Origin: Manduca sexta
Lineage: Eukaryota; Arthropoda; Insecta; Lepidoptera; Sphingidae
NCBI RefSeq assembly: GCF_014839805.1
Contig: NC_051131.1
Location: 5,568,913 to 5,632,912 of the forward strand
DNA: 64,000 bases
Direction of reading: 5' to 3'
Below the pieces are notes generated by a model. The model ran no database searches. It saw nothing but the letters and a program-made list of their open reading frames with translations, and had not been told where the DNA came from. The first letter of the stretch is position 1, and every line of letters begins with the position of its first letter. Below are positions 41,020 to 64,000 of this stretch, piece by piece. The position numbers and the translations under genes are program-made.

Positions 41020-41110
41020 TCGCACTGCAGCTTGACGGTAGAAATAGACAATGCGGTACTACTACTAATGCTACTAAGACGGACTCTGGTATATAAGAGA
41101 TCCACTACTA
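41020..41110 (-). repeat. possible family R3 fragment
   Basis: GGTAGAAATAGACAATGCGG with GACGGACTCTGGTATATAAGAG resembles the R3 head in reverse. The open frames here are not supported as coding. Confidence 0.4.
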
Positions 41111-41937
41111 CAGTTAGAAAAATCAAATTAAAACAATATAAGAAAATAAACGTATCGCAAACTAGATATATCTCAAGCCGCGCCTTACGCTTCGTTCGAC
41201 TTCGTTCTCGGCTGCCACGTACCAAGTGACACGATTTATTTAATATCTCGGCTCTCTGATGTCGCAGTGAGGTAAAACGTGCCTTAGTTTTTAAGTTGAG
41301 ACGATACAATTATGAAAGCTTTGTTTAATTCTATATACAACCGTGTAGAGCTCTAAGAACTGGATATCTCCATCGACCAAAAGCCCAAAAGAAACACTGA
41401 GGGCATTTAATAATCATCAACTATATCTTTTAAATATTACTTTAAAGACAAAGTTACCAATTATGTTAATGTATAGAATAAATTATATTTTCTAAATATA
41501 GAGCTACATTGAAACCACATTCGTTAATACTAAAAGTACTACAATTTAACCAACCTTATCAACCAAGCCAAAAGTATTTACGATTGAAACCCTTAATATA
41601 GGAACAAATTGCAATTTTAATCTACGGTAAAACAGTACCAAATATTAGCTCGCTCAGATATGCACACGCTCTATGATGCAGTGCGTCCCAAGCGTTTACT
41701 AAAGGGCCTCGGCGACCTGAATCTATATTCTATACAGCGGTCACCGAACAAAACGGTAGACGTGTGAAGTGAACTTATTTTACCACTAACTCGTAAAACG
41801 TCTGAAAGTACGGTGCACGTTGTTTCGTGTGCCCTCTGTGGGCGACGTGATTTTCTCTGTTCTTTGATTTTCACAAATCGTTTATGTATTTTATATCGGT
41901 AACATATTTTTGTTATATCTACATTTTATTGTTACAG

Positions 41938-41970
41938 GTGTAGGAGAAGCAATTGAAGATATGTAGAGTG
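41938..41970 (+). other. Hs3st-A: candidate 33-nt non-coding 5' exon
   Basis: A T-rich tract ending in GTTACAG (41931-41937) and the donor GTAAGT at 41971 bracket 33 bases, a good match to a small internal leader exon 251 nt before the next acceptor. It contains ATG followed at once by TAG (41961-41966), a start-stop element of a kind known to stall scanning ribosomes. An upstream promoter exon is required; the best candidate in the window is at 17.3 kb. Confidence 0.42.
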
Positions 41971-42220
41971 GTAAGTACGAGTTACAATCATAAAATGAGA
42001 ACATTTCAATGAAGCACAGAATAATATTAACTCTAGTCGCCTACACATTTTAAAGACGTCAAAACGGGAATACTATGGAGATTTATCAAGATATCTCAAG
42101 TCTAAAACGAATGACATTGTCGATAAACTCTGCTGAGATCTAAAAGAATACACAAATAGATGACTTTCTATTTCAGAGAAGACGTACTATTCGTTTTTAT
42201 AACAAAATATTCTATTACAG

Positions 42221-42383
42221 ATCCAATTTAGACGAAGAATTTCTGTAGTAACAAGAAACAAAATGAAACCTGTATTTCGATTTGTATTTTTATTGATTAT
42301 ACCGAAAAGCAATCACTGTGATGTTGAAACGTAGGTGTAAGATGATGTTATAGACATACAAGAGGTATTTCGATGGGAACCTT
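42221..42383 (+). other. Hs3st-A: Hs3st 5' untranslated segment (same exon as the start codon)
   Basis: A T-rich stretch ending in TTACAG at 42220 looks like an acceptor, and the sequence from 42221 runs without interruption into the coding start at 42384. The leader contains several upstream ATGs. One at 42263 opens a 23-codon frame with a hydrophobic, signal-like start, ending in TAG at 42332. Another at 42373 opens a short frame that overlaps the main start and ends at 42405. These could lower translation of the main frame. The exon assignment rests on splice-site appearance only. Confidence 0.5.
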
Positions 42384-52770
<10,387 letters not shown>

Positions 52771-53535
52771 ATACAGATAGGGGCTGAAGGGTTGAGTTAT
52801 CGCGACGTCTCGATTTGGGTTAGTTCTGCAAAATGATAATCAAAAATCTTGTTTTAGATAAACATCAACTAAGTTAATTATTGATGTTGATTCGAAAGAT
52901 TCTGTTCCTGAAAATGTAATTAATATATCAAAGAAAGCCTTTTGAATTCATAGTCCCAAATCGAAACTATGCGATCATTCATAAATTAAACATCGCCCCT
53001 CAATATAATCCCTAGGGGATAAATCAGATAAAAGCTGAACGTTGTGATCGAATACATATCAATTTGAACATATACATATCATAGTAGGGTATAAATCACT
53101 AGTCAGTAATTTTTTTAAGCCGTTTATTGTAATTGTAAGTCGAGTGGAAAAATTATTTACATTAGCGAAAAGTTCTGAAGATGATTGAAATTATTTAAAT
53201 TATATATGGACTGTTTATCTTCAGTTTGTTGATTATTTGCAAGTGTATAGAGTTTAAATACGTGAAAAATGTATGTGACGAAAAGGGAACAAGGGGTGGG
53301 ACTTACCAAGTGGCATCGACAGTAATATTTTATATAACCAACATTAAACTTTCGTTTAAACATCTAATGCGGGCGTCTGACTCTCCAAATTACTCTGTGG
53401 AGTTAAGTCATGTCATTGTCGAAGTATGTGCGGAGAGGATCTCATATTTTGGGTTTCAATGTGCGTATTGTAGATATATTTGTCGGTTACTGCGTTAAAA
53501 GGGGCTGAGTTTAATAAAAAAAATAATTTTTAATC
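52771..53535 (+). other. Hs3st-A: Hs3st 3' untranslated region (right end uncertain)
   Basis: Sequence after the stop is AT-rich and non-coding. The first canonical AATAAA on the plus strand is at 53513-53518, followed by A/T-rich sequence. Further AATAAA hexamers occur to about 56.5 kb, so the true end could be several kilobases further right. Confidence 0.4.
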
Positions 53536-56500
53536 GTGAAAAGTGGGAACACCGGTGAAAGCTGACGTACGGAGTGACATGGCCATGAAACCACGACAAA
53601 GGTCCTTAAATAAAGATAAACAAAAATTGTATGATTAAAACTGGTACGTACACATGAAAATATATAAAATCTTATACTAATCACTTGAAATGGATCGATT
53701 TTAAACATCACAATGGGTACACAGTAAAATTATTTTACAGAATTCTATGGATATATTTACAATTTAACTTATCAAATATTATGCATATTTATTCGCATAA
53801 ACCGGACCAATAATATTAATACGCATAACGTTATAAATAATAATTGAAACTCATCAAATTAATTTGCACAAAGTTTGTCGCACAAAAAATAGAAAACACA
53901 AGTTTTGACATGTTAATTAAATTTTTATAAACATTAATTTTTATGTCATGTTCGAAACAGCCAAAAGTGACAGCCTATTTCATTTTGCATTTAGAATTTA
54001 CGGAATATATTACTTTTAGAATGTAGATAATATATTAAAGGCGAGTTCAATTCCACGCTGTTCGTGTTTGGCAGGGAGTTTTGGTACATTGATTAAAACG
54101 TATACCTTATAGTAACATGCAGATAATTTAAACTATATTTCCACCTGCGTTTGGAAAAGTTTTATCTATGTTCTAGAAAATTAATATACTCAAAGGCCAA
54201 CTATTTGACAGATAATAGTAGTATGATAACTATAGCGTAAGCCATGGATTTTTATTTGATTTAAATAATGATCAACTGTTTTAAAATCCGGAACAATGCA
54301 TTTTTGTTATAAACCGCTGAAGCAATTGCCTTTGAGTCTATGTCTTCCTGATATTTTAATCGAACTGAGTTAAGCTTATTAATTGCCTTGTTCATTTCGT
54401 TATTCATTACGCAAGATAAATGATGATAGATATTACGCAATTTTATTTACTCTCCGTGATATTAAGTAACTTTTCAAAATATCTATGTCAGAGTTATGTT
54501 AAATGTTGCGATACTTCAATATATTAACATCTACAGTAAAGTAGAAGAATAAAAAAAAAAACAAACATAATTTAATAATAATTTATGTTATATTATTAAT
54601 TATTAAATTATTCGCACTGAAACCAACCGAGTGTAATTTCTACATCTTTTATTGTCGATGCCACATAGTACCATGTCGTCATTGTTATATATTTTTTGTT
54701 TAAATACGTTAGATAAAATATAATTTCGAATAGTACACAACCAATGTATAACGCACTGATTTAATAGACCGACCCACTGAAACCCTGAGCAATATATTTT
54801 TATATATAATTAAGTATTATATTAATTATACAGCGTTTGTTGTACACATGTGAATTTTTTAGACAATTTGTAATTTTATTTAATAGTGTTAGTGAATTTT
54901 ACATAGATGTAAGTAATACGTGTGAGTGTTATTCCCCTTTCTCCTTTAGATGTCGTCAAGTTTTGTCGTGCGTCGTGTGTTAATGTTTTGCGTTGCTAGG
55001 AACGTTTCCTGTGTATAGACGAATTCCATATTTAAAAAAGGAAAAATAAATTATCGGTAAATGGAATTTTTAAAACGAAATTCTTAGCTAAACTGTTAAT
55101 TGGTTTCTAGTACCAAATTATAAAGATAATCCAAACGCATTATGTGTCTAGATAGCTATAGATCTATGCACATTCTTACTCTAGACTTATTGTGGTGTGT
55201 GTTTATTTATTTTAGCATAAATTCACATAAGCCGATGTTAAAATTTAAATGGAGTGATTGAAGTTCATACATTCGACGCGGGTTTAGAAATATTCTATTT
55301 AAGTGTAACGTCCAAGACTGAAGCGTTAGAAAAATAAGTCTAAATAATACCTATTTAGCATAAAATGTCCATAGGTGATATGAGGATCGGTGAGTACTGA
55401 ACACCTTACATGAATTTTAGTTAAGTACGAGCGAGACGGTTCAGAGGGGTTTAAACGTTAATTTCTAAAAAAAAATTTGCTTCCAAAAATCCAAATTTCA
55501 GAATCAACGAATATTTATATGTTTTTACGGTCCTTAAATAATTAGGCGCAGGCCGGAATGTGACTGCGATGTTCTGGTCATTTAAAAAATCTAAAGTATT
55601 TATAATTATGAAAATTAAAGCACTTGATGCATAGTTTGTCGCAGTTTGTGGAAATATTTCACAAAATACGTATTATAACTACATTTTATGGATTATAGCT
55701 ATATCTACTTATTTAAAATAATATCCATAAATCTATAACACATCAGAAAAATATAACAACTCAATAATTTAAATACAAATGTAAAATATTTCCACATATT
55801 GCGAACAACAAGAATATCAAGCATATCAAAAATCTATATAATATATAGAGTTAAGTTTGTAAAATAAATTAATATATCTAATTAATTAAGTTAATCTTTT
55901 AAATTATAACAAAATGAAACTAATTCACTAGTTATTAGATAATTTTAATCACTGTTAAATGTTGTGCACGGTCTTAAGTAGTTAAAGTTTTATTAAGGCA
56001 ATAAGTTTAAAGTACCTAATGATTTAGTTTTAGGATTTTATTCCTTACCTAAAGTTTTTATTTAAAATGAGTATGACAGCTATTTTAGGCGTAATTATGA
56101 GGAACGCTTGGACAAATTACTATTAATGGTAAATGAAAAATATGTCTAGTCGTTATGACGTGAGGTCTTATCGTACAAACAATGTATACCCAGTTTGATA
56201 CCCGACAAGCAATATTTAATATGAAACGTTCTTTACATCACATTAGTACATTACGTCGAATGTTCTCGAATATTCATCAAGTACAACCGCGCTCTTAAAA
56301 TGTCTCCCAATAATTTATACATTTCGTAATAAAATGCTTGTTACCTATGCTTGAACGTAAGCTGTTGAATTCTTCACAAAACGTTCCGATTTTTTTAATC
56401 ACCAAACAATTTACAAAGTATTACTTAAATCTTAAATGTTACCTTATATATCTTGTAAATATCTTCTAAAAATCCTTTCAATAAGTTACATTATACCTAT

Positions 56501-57989
56501 ATCTTCAATAAAATATGAAACAGCAGATATTTGCGTTTTATTGTTCTCCTTCATCGAAACCCCTTTCATACTTTCACAATAATGAATTCATTATTTATGA
56601 ACAAAGCAAACATTCTTTGTTTTTATTTACCCGAACGATTAATACTTAAATCCTGGCCGACATTATATTTTAAGTCAATAAAACAAGTGAGGCTTTAGTT
56701 AAATACGAGCGGTATACGTAATAGATTTTTCACGTGTACGTCAAGAAAGCAAATGGAATGGCATGCAGTTTAGGTCCGTAAATAAATTCTTGGTGCACGG
56801 AAAACGATTGAGCTCCCGCATCGTTGCAGCATCAATCACAGCAGGCAACCTCCCGGAGGATGGAATGGAGGTCATGACCGATTGATATTAGACCATACAA
56901 AACAACTTACCTTAGCCTGGGAATAAATAGACTCCCCGTACTCCGGAAAAATTGTTTTTGGCCGCTCATTCCCTGAGGTAAATGTACAAAATATGAGGTA
57001 CAAAAAATACAATACACAAAAACAAAATTGTTTTTGTATCGGAAATTAGCCGAGCATAAATAATGTACTGTATACAGGAAAATATATATAATTGATTCTA
57101 AATAACGTACAACAACTTTACCTTTGGTTATTGCGACTTGTATTAGAGGCCGTCTGAACATTTAATTTTCTATTTCTTTTGCTTACCATCGTGCAAATGG
57201 CTAGTTCTTCTCATCATTCGGTTGTATTTAATTGGTTTCTGAATTGTGATAAAAATCTGAGCTATTTCCATTAATGTTTGAATTATAATAATTGAAATAA
57301 GAATAGTTATTTTAAACAGAAAATTACAAATCTCCACAAGACATATTAACTACTGGTAAATCGAACTCCGTAGTGCAAACAGCAGGCGAAATAAGTGAGG
57401 AATGAAGACAAAGGAAACTTAAAGCCAATTTCAAATGAGATAGACGAGGTACGGACAAAACTATTACCTATTCATACCCAAAATACTCTTGAGATAACAG
57501 TAGATTGAATCAAGCCGTGTAATCCGTTGGAAAATGGGTGCCACGAATTCTCTTGCAACATTTAATTCGTAGAAATATTTCGTAAATGGAAATGATTTTC
57601 CGCGCAAACATTATAATTTGTATAGATAGTAAATTATTGACGTAATTTGAAGTATTATACTTAACATTTGTATCATACATAAAATAAAAAACATAGTATA
57701 ATTACAATAATTACATGATTCTGATCGTTTGCATGCGACTCTTTATGTAATAAACCATGAAACGAGCCGGTCGGAAGCTATATTATTGACAGTCTCTAGT
57801 GAGACCGCATCCGTTCCCGACGCTGCGTCCGAGCCAGCCTTTGTGCGGTAATGAACCGATAGCTCTGCTTTTCCTAAAGGACTACTGGCTATTTGCTAAA
57901 ACCTATAATACAATGTCGCGTAAACATTTGATTTACACTACATACTATTTTTACGGACAAGCGACTCCAATGCATTTATTAGCAAGTAC
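53536..57989. other. no gene recognised downstream of Hs3st
   Basis: Very AT-rich DNA, partly perhaps 3' UTR, with several AATAAA hexamers. A GC-richer segment at 56.79-56.89 kb has no supported reading frame. Confidence 0.5.
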
Positions 57990-58185
57990 AGTAGTAATTA
58001 AAATATCGACTGTCAAAACAATTATCCCTCGCTAGTCGAAACAATTATGCCGGTCTGTTTGGAACCGGATATATAGGTGATCTCGCTACGCAACACACTC
58101 ACGTGGGCCACTATGGCGGGCTTAGCACCCTCTGTATAGGCGTCACTATCCGGACAGATATGTTATCCAACAGAAACTAATACTA
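57990..58185 (+). repeat. interspersed repeat family C copy
   Basis: CAATTATCCCTCGCTAGTCG, AATTATGCCGGTCTGTTTGG and CACGTGGGCCACTATGGCGG match family C. Confidence 0.68.
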
Positions 58186-58439
58186 TACAATAATTTGTAC
58201 ATGTAAAAAAGTTTGTTTAATTAAGGTGCGATGTCAGTATTTCGGTGTACATCGTGGAATAGGATCAAACAATGTTGTGACCATGACCCAAGCTTCCCCA
58301 GAGCATAACAGATATATATTTTGATTATACAGGTACACGTGTATTAATTATATGGTTTGTTAAAGATAGATTACGTTCGTTTGAAGTGGTTTAGTTAATT
58401 TTACCTTTCAATTTGCTACTTATTGGTAAATATTGTAAC

Positions 58440-58560
58440 TTTGATTTTTGGAAGGTTAACTTATTAGACCGCTTCGTGAACATGAAGGCTACAAAGTCTT
58501 CGAAACGTCGGAAGAAAATTAATATGTAAAGAACAGTGATAAAATCCGAAAACTATTTTT
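58440..58560 (+). repeat. family H tail fragment
   Basis: GAACATGAAGGCTACAAAGT, TTCGAAACGTCGGAAGAAAA and GTGATAAAATCCGAAAACTA match the tail of family H. Confidence 0.65.
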
Positions 58561-60426
58561 ATTTCGATACTAATTATTACCGCGTATTAGATGTGTTTAT
58601 AAACAAAATAATCACAAATTTTAAAAACCTGTGTGATGGCAAGTAAAATATATTTAACTGTACAAAGTTATAAATATGATTTTCCTTTTTCTAAATTACA
58701 ATATTGCATGATTATTTATTTAAAATAAAAACACATAAATTCAAAAAGAAATTAATATTTAAAAATGTCAACAAGATAAAAAAGAAATAAACAAATTTAA
58801 CGCACCAACATCTATCATCAAGCGGTATCCAAAGGATTAAAACACGCACTCTAATCACACACTTGAATAATAAATTCCCTCAATTATGGAATACCTTTTG
58901 AAAGAAACGTGAGACTGTAGAGTGAGAATCCGTTAGAAACTTGAAATCCATTTCGTTGTGTGGAGCGGTCGGTGATTATGCAATATCACCCGATCCGCAG
59001 CGTCTGCATACAATATTCATTATCCCAGACTAGTCCTAATGGCGCAATGTATTCCAAGTTTACCTTTCTGCGACAAAAGACTTCACACGATTTAATAAGG
59101 TCATATTTTGGCGCAGTCTACAAATATAATAAAAGTTAAACTGGTAAATATACGATCTTAATATTCAATTAGCAGTATTTTACTTTTATTAACTTTAATA
59201 AATAATTTTATTGAGTACATTATTATCTTTTTGAAGTGACAATAAATACCACTCTTCTTTGAATACATATTCTTTGGCCCTAAAATGCTATAGAAAAACA
59301 CAAACATATATTTATTCCCCTAGACCGTGAAGTAGTCAATATTTTTTTTACCCGTAAGAGTAATATCAAAATTCATTTTATAAAATCAAGAAATTAATTG
59401 AAAATTGATATCCTTAAATGCTACCCGTGTTCACAATTTAATGTATTAACAGATACATTAATATGTTTAATACAATCAGATCCATAATGAAAGTATTCGC
59501 AGTAACATTATGCTCGATCAATTTATCGTAAACGATTCGCAGCAGGCGACATGAATACAGAGTCGACCACATTATCACCAACCAGATAAGCTGGACGTAT
59601 AATTTACCACCCCCAATAAATAATTCAGATTTGACTAATGATTACGGAAGTTAAGGTGGATTCTAATTCCATTTATATAAGGCATTATATGGCTTGAATT
59701 AATAAATACTATTGTATTGATAGGTACGATATTTGTAATCAAGGAAGTTTTTATTAGATAATACATTTTATTTAAAGTTATGATAAGTTTTTTTTTATTA
59801 AAGATGTATTTCTAGCGCATAATATTCCTCTTGAGCTATCTTTAAACCAAAGTAGTCAGATAAGATAGTTTGATTAAATTATATTACTAAAAGATTAGTA
59901 TAAAAATTAAAATTCATACTTCGTATAAAACTAAATCAAAATTTTAACTTATAAGAAACTAAACTGTATAGTTCGATTATAATGAAACTAAAATAGTTAC
60001 TCAATATTATACGCCTTAAACCCTATTTCTGAGCGAAGCGAGTGCAATGGACTACCGCGTATTAAATCGTTATTCAAAGTTTTGGATAGCATTCCCAGCA
60101 CGCTTTTAGTCTATAATCAGTATAACCTACCCGTCATAACTGCACAAACAAAAAGTTAACTCTAATTAAATTTCATTATCTTATTGTTCCGTTTATGTTA
60201 TTAAAATCATAACAAAACCTTAAGCATTAACTACCTTGCATTTGTTTACGCAAGCTAAATTATTCAAAAGCTCGAGTGCATATAAGCCGATCTCGCATGC
60301 AAAGTCTGCTAATATGAACGGGGCTCCGCAAGAAAGGCTGCATTCAACTAATGAATAAAATAGCTTAACAAATCGTATCTTTTGAACAAATATAGTTAAC
60401 TTCATACACTATCATTTTGATATAAC

Positions 60427-60795
60427 GTTACTAAGTGAATTCACATACTTATTTTTCGAAAATGGTATTTTTTTATAAGTTAATTGAATCGTAAGTATAA
60501 AATAAAAGTCTTAATTTCGAACGAAATAATAATTATCAATAAAAAGTATTTTTAATGTCACATACCCTACCCACTGCATTACTCCTATCCTGAGTAAATT
60601 CGTCATAACGGCAACATTCACACCTTTAGTCAGAAATACACTCACGTACACGCCATATTCGCACTAAATTACAATCTGATAAAAAAAAAAACAGAAAAGT
60701 AAAATCGGGATTTTTTACGAAACGGTTTGTTATTCATGGATTATTTTGGCACAATATTAGTAGAGTTAAAATGAGTATACGGTTTAATTTATTAA
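60427..60795 (+). repeat. unnamed AT-rich dispersed repeat, family G
   Basis: Near full-length partner of the copy at 46.5 kb, same strand, with blocks in the same order: CACATACTTATTTTTCG, ATCAATAAAAAGT, CGGCAACAT, CCATATTCGCACTAAA and TTATTTTGGCACAATATTAG. Confidence 0.65.
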
Positions 60796-61029
60796 GGCAA
60801 TGTCAAAATGTTTCTGTATTAATATTACGGTTAAGAATATGTATAAAAATAGGCTTTTGACTGACGGAACGGAGCAACAGAAGCAATAATTTAGTTACTA
60901 CTATAAATAACTTATAACAAAATGTAAACTATTTCAGGAATTGGTCATCTACTAGCAGAACTAAACACAGTATGAAGGAGGTAAATGGACTATAACCCAA
61001 AACTAAGAATACACAGTACTTAGCGATTT

Positions 61030-61215
61030 GTGATTTACTTAGGGCCACATTGGTCGCTCACAAATATTATAAGTAGGCGCTATAAACTGTTCAAACAGGC
61101 CGGCATAATTGTGTCGACTGGCGAAGGATAATCATCATTTGTCTGTCAACATTCCACCTGAAATTTACTCCGCTTATCATGTGGTGCAGTGGGGTCACAT
61201 AGCCTTGGTTATATA
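61030..61215 (-). repeat. interspersed repeat family C copy, inverted
   Basis: In reverse: CAGGCCGGCATAATTGTGTC, CGACTGGCGAAGGATAATC, and GTGGGGTCACATAG at the right. The family's left end lies on the right here. Confidence 0.62.
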
Positions 61216-61689
61216 AAAAAAAAGAATCAATTTATAGTGACGTTACGAATTATCATAAAATGCATTTTTTTAAACAAGTAAATGATAAGCCACTTGCCAT
61301 ACGGTAAGTGCTACGATTGGCTATAACAGTATTAGAATTAAGCATTTGAATTACAAAGTACTGTACGACACTGAAATGCATTCGTCCTAGATAATTACAC
61401 TCCTTAGAATATACTTGAATAGAATACCGGACCTCAAAACGCACACTACAGCTAGATGGTTGACCAGCTACCAGCTAACTTCACGATAATGTTATTATAA
61501 TGCTTTGGTTTCTTTATACATACATGTATTGTTTTATCCATATTTTTTTCCTATAAAGTATGGAGCATCTCAATAACTATAAAAAAGGAAAACATTTTAA
61601 CTTTTTATTTCTTTATTTTATTGATATCAAAGTTATGTTAAGAGATTTGATTCAACAGACACTCAAAACATTAAAGCCTACGTAAGACT

Positions 61690-62071
61690 AAAGAACTAAA
61701 CATAATATAAATAATTTTGGTGAAAGTCCGTCTCGCCCATTGATTTCCAAAGTGATCCAGGTATCTACGGGAGAATCGACGGGGGTCTACGATGGCATGA
61801 TCAAAAAAATTAGGATTGAGGGTTCACAATTCGAAGCGGGTGACCACGGAAATATATGATTTTGATAGTAAGAAAATGTTGGGTTGACTTCTCCTATCAA
61901 TGCAGGCAAATAATATTTTAAGAAGCTCAGCGACGTTTCCATGTAAAAATTTGCATATTCTGGGGTATATGGTACAAATTTAGATGCAGGGGGTCCACTA
62001 GCACCAGAAAATTTTTGAAAGTGATCTATGAGAAACATTTGGAAACCTCGGATAGACGCTAGCATTAACAT
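61690..62071 (-). pseudogene. possible decayed coding remnant, unidentified
   Basis: A minus-strand frame starts with ATG at 62071 and reads 94 codons to a TAG at 61787-61789. The same frame then stays open for about 30 more codons with protein-like composition. The residues are rich in Pro, Ser, Tyr and Phe (for example SGASGPPASKFVPYTPEYAN and NPTFSYYQNHIFPWSP). A TAA precedes the ATG, so no larger intact gene is present. I recognise no family, and cannot tell whether it is host, transposon or viral in origin; chance is also possible. Confidence 0.28.
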
Positions 62072-62604
62072 TTAAAATGAAAAGTAAAATTATTTGACGC
62101 CTTTTAGAGCTAAACTACAAAACGTTTCTGTTAAAACTTCATAACTTTGAATCCGAATAAGATTTATTTAAATTATTATTACAAAAAATAATAATTTTAC
62201 AAGTATTTTCAAAAGGAGAAATTCATTATGATAATTCTTTGTAATTTTGATCCATATAAAATACTTTTAAAAATATTAATTTAATACAGTGCTACTCTTT
62301 TCCTATTACAAAATGTAATTACATCTTTATGGGTTCTTCTCAAAATACGAAATTATGTTCCCCGTCTCATAATAAGCGGCAGTAAATATTTCTTCAGGTA
62401 ATGAATAAATTAGTTTTTGTACCATTTTCCTCATTCATCTTCGGAAATGTTTTATTTCAACTTGTGTATATTTGAGTTATGGGATTTTTATATGTACATT
62501 GTGTAACAGGATTATGATGGATTTGTACTTAAATGGAATGGAGTGGTTGACTTTTTTCGGAAATAATTTACTACAATATTATTTTCATCACTTTAATAGT
62601 TTTT

Positions 62605-62730
62605 TTTACCATTGCGTTACTAAATAAAACCACATACTTATCTTTTCGAAAAATCCTTTAAAATAAAATACTCGAATTCGAAAATAAATATCAATAAAAA
62701 GTAATTTTAATTTTACATATCAATTACTAC
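62605..62730 (+). repeat. family G, head only
   Basis: ACTAAATAAAACCACATACT, TATCTTTTCGAAAAA and ATCAATAAAAAGTAATTTTA match the first third of family G. The sequence diverges after about 62730. Confidence 0.55.
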
Positions 62731-63362
62731 GAAACTGGATAAAGCGACATATCGGTTAAGGCGACCAATATCGTCAGATTTTTTGGCTATATCGATCAAT
62801 CGCCATATTTTTTTGCTAATCTAAATTATGATTTTGTTCCTAATTATAATATAATAAAACCATAATGACAAAAGAAGGATCTATTTTAATATTAACTATA
62901 AAATTGCCCAATATATCTACTCTATGTCATATTTAGTTATAGCATGTAGTGAGAATTAATGAGTACACATAGGTTTTTTGTCAATAAACATTTTTTATAA
63001 TCGATTTTAGTATCATTTCGTTAGCAAATCGGTTCACATGTCCTTATAACCGGTTTTGACTGTCTAAATATTTCAACACAATTGTTTGATCCAATTTTCA
63101 CATGACAAACAACGGACTAAAATTTGAAACGAGAAATTATCACTACGCTAAATCAATTTTTGACGAATTTCCATTTTAATGCAGAAAATACTATGTTTTT
63201 ATATTTTATGAGCACACAAAAAATCATTTCTTTTTTCTAAATTATAAATGGATTTTGAATTATACAAAATGGTCGCTGAGAAGTCAATTTAAACTTAAAC
63301 GCCACTGTAAAGTTGAAATTATCGAATTAGTGTTGTTTTAATTGCTGGTATCTAATTGATCC

Positions 63363-63712
63363 TTATTAATCGGTTTGCTTAATAAGCGGCGGTAGGCTAG
63401 TTGGGTGTGGAACGGACTGCCAATACGAATGTCGGCAGGTTCAAATCCCAAGGGCACACACCTCTGACTTCTAAAATCATGTGTGTATTCTTTGTGAATT
63501 TATCGTTCGCTTTAACGGTGAAGGAAAACATCGTGAGGAAACCTGCACATCTGAGAAGTTCTCTATAGGAATTTCAAAGGTGTGTGAAGTCTACCAATCC
63601 GCACTAGGCCAGCGTGGTGGACTAAGGCCTAATCCCTCTCAGTAGTAGAGGAGGCCCGTGCTCAGCAGTGGGCAAGTATATAATACAGGGCTGATATTAT
63701 TAATCGGTTTGC
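63363..63712 (+). mobile_element. tRNA-derived SINE (family S1) with perfect 16-bp target duplication
   Basis: The element body spans about 63379-63696. The 5' part has an A box (TAGGCTAGTTGG) and a B box (GGTTCAAATCC) as in RNA polymerase III promoters, followed by a tRNA-unrelated region and an ATT-type tail. TTATTAATCGGTTTGC occurs on both sides (63363-63378 and 63697-63712), the mark of LINE-assisted insertion. It resembles SINEs widespread in Lepidoptera (Metulj-like), but the family name is not verified. An apparent minus-strand open frame through it is not a gene. Confidence 0.9.
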
Positions 63713-64000
63713 GTACCCTTCTAACTACATGTAACAAACACATATACAGAACAGACGTAAGACCGCACAGATGAATGACCGCCCACGTGCTACGCCGTAG
63801 TCGCCTACGCGCTACGTAACGCCTACGAGCCACGTACAATCTGCGTAGGTGGGCCAAAGCTCCCATATTATTATGATCGCGTATTCTTTGTACATGTTGA
63901 AGTACAAATGAGCTCATTAGTATTAATATTCCGTGTGATAATAAGATAATAATCTGTAGACATCTACATTTCGGTAGCATTTCATCGTAATATTAAATTA

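Noticed and set aside
63385..63450. Functional tRNA gene at the SINE head
   Set aside because: A and B boxes are present but the cloverleaf is not, and the sequence continues into SINE body flanked by a target duplication.
63639..63980. 113-codon minus-strand frame
   Set aside because: Lies across a SINE tail and the CTACG-rich cluster; the C-terminal part is the SINE tail in reverse.

Overview
The window looks like AT-rich nuclear DNA of a lepidopteran insect (moth or butterfly). The evidence is the spliced gene with GT-AG introns, two families of tRNA-derived SINEs with A and B boxes, several short inverted-repeat elements and LINE-tail-like fragments of the kind common in Lepidoptera. No bacterial operons, CRISPR arrays, rRNA or tRNA genes were recognised. 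The species cannot be named from the sequence alone.

One protein-coding gene can be assembled with confidence. It is a heparan sulfate glucosamine 3-O-sulfotransferase, most like Hs3st-A, on the plus strand. Seven coding exons (42384-42481, 44268-44436, 49730-49876, 50426-50641, 50874-51094, 51857-52014, 52565-52770) join in one frame to 404 residues. The order is a short cytoplasmic tail, one membrane anchor, a basic stem and a complete sulfotransferase domain ending in the family's usual C-terminus. Two upstream non-coding exon pieces are proposed (41938-41970 and 42221-42383). A GC-rich promoter-like island at 17.1-17.55 kb has an arthropod initiator, a DPE-like motif at the expected spacing, an ATG-free leader and a splice donor. 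It may be the distal promoter of this gene, which would give a first intron of about 24 kb. That link is inference.

Layout: 1-17 kb is intergenic or intronic DNA with repeats. 17.1-17.55 kb is the promoter candidate. 17.6-41.9 kb is repeat-rich DNA, including a 106-bp minisatellite, a pair of nearly identical MITEs and a nested AT hairpin. 41.9-52.8 kb is the Hs3st gene; its large second coding intron holds several transposon copies and a CpG-rich patch that could be an internal promoter. 52.8-64 kb is the 3' UTR followed by repeats, a possible decayed coding remnant on the minus strand near 62 kb, and a SINE with a perfect 16-bp target-site duplication at the right edge.

The biology is one Golgi enzyme that finishes heparan sulfate chains, embedded in ordinary lepidopteran repeat DNA. 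The points most worth checking are the distal promoter, a possible anchor-less isoform, a Gly-to-Cys change in the cofactor loop, uORFs in the leader (one of them a start-stop), and several unnamed repeat families.
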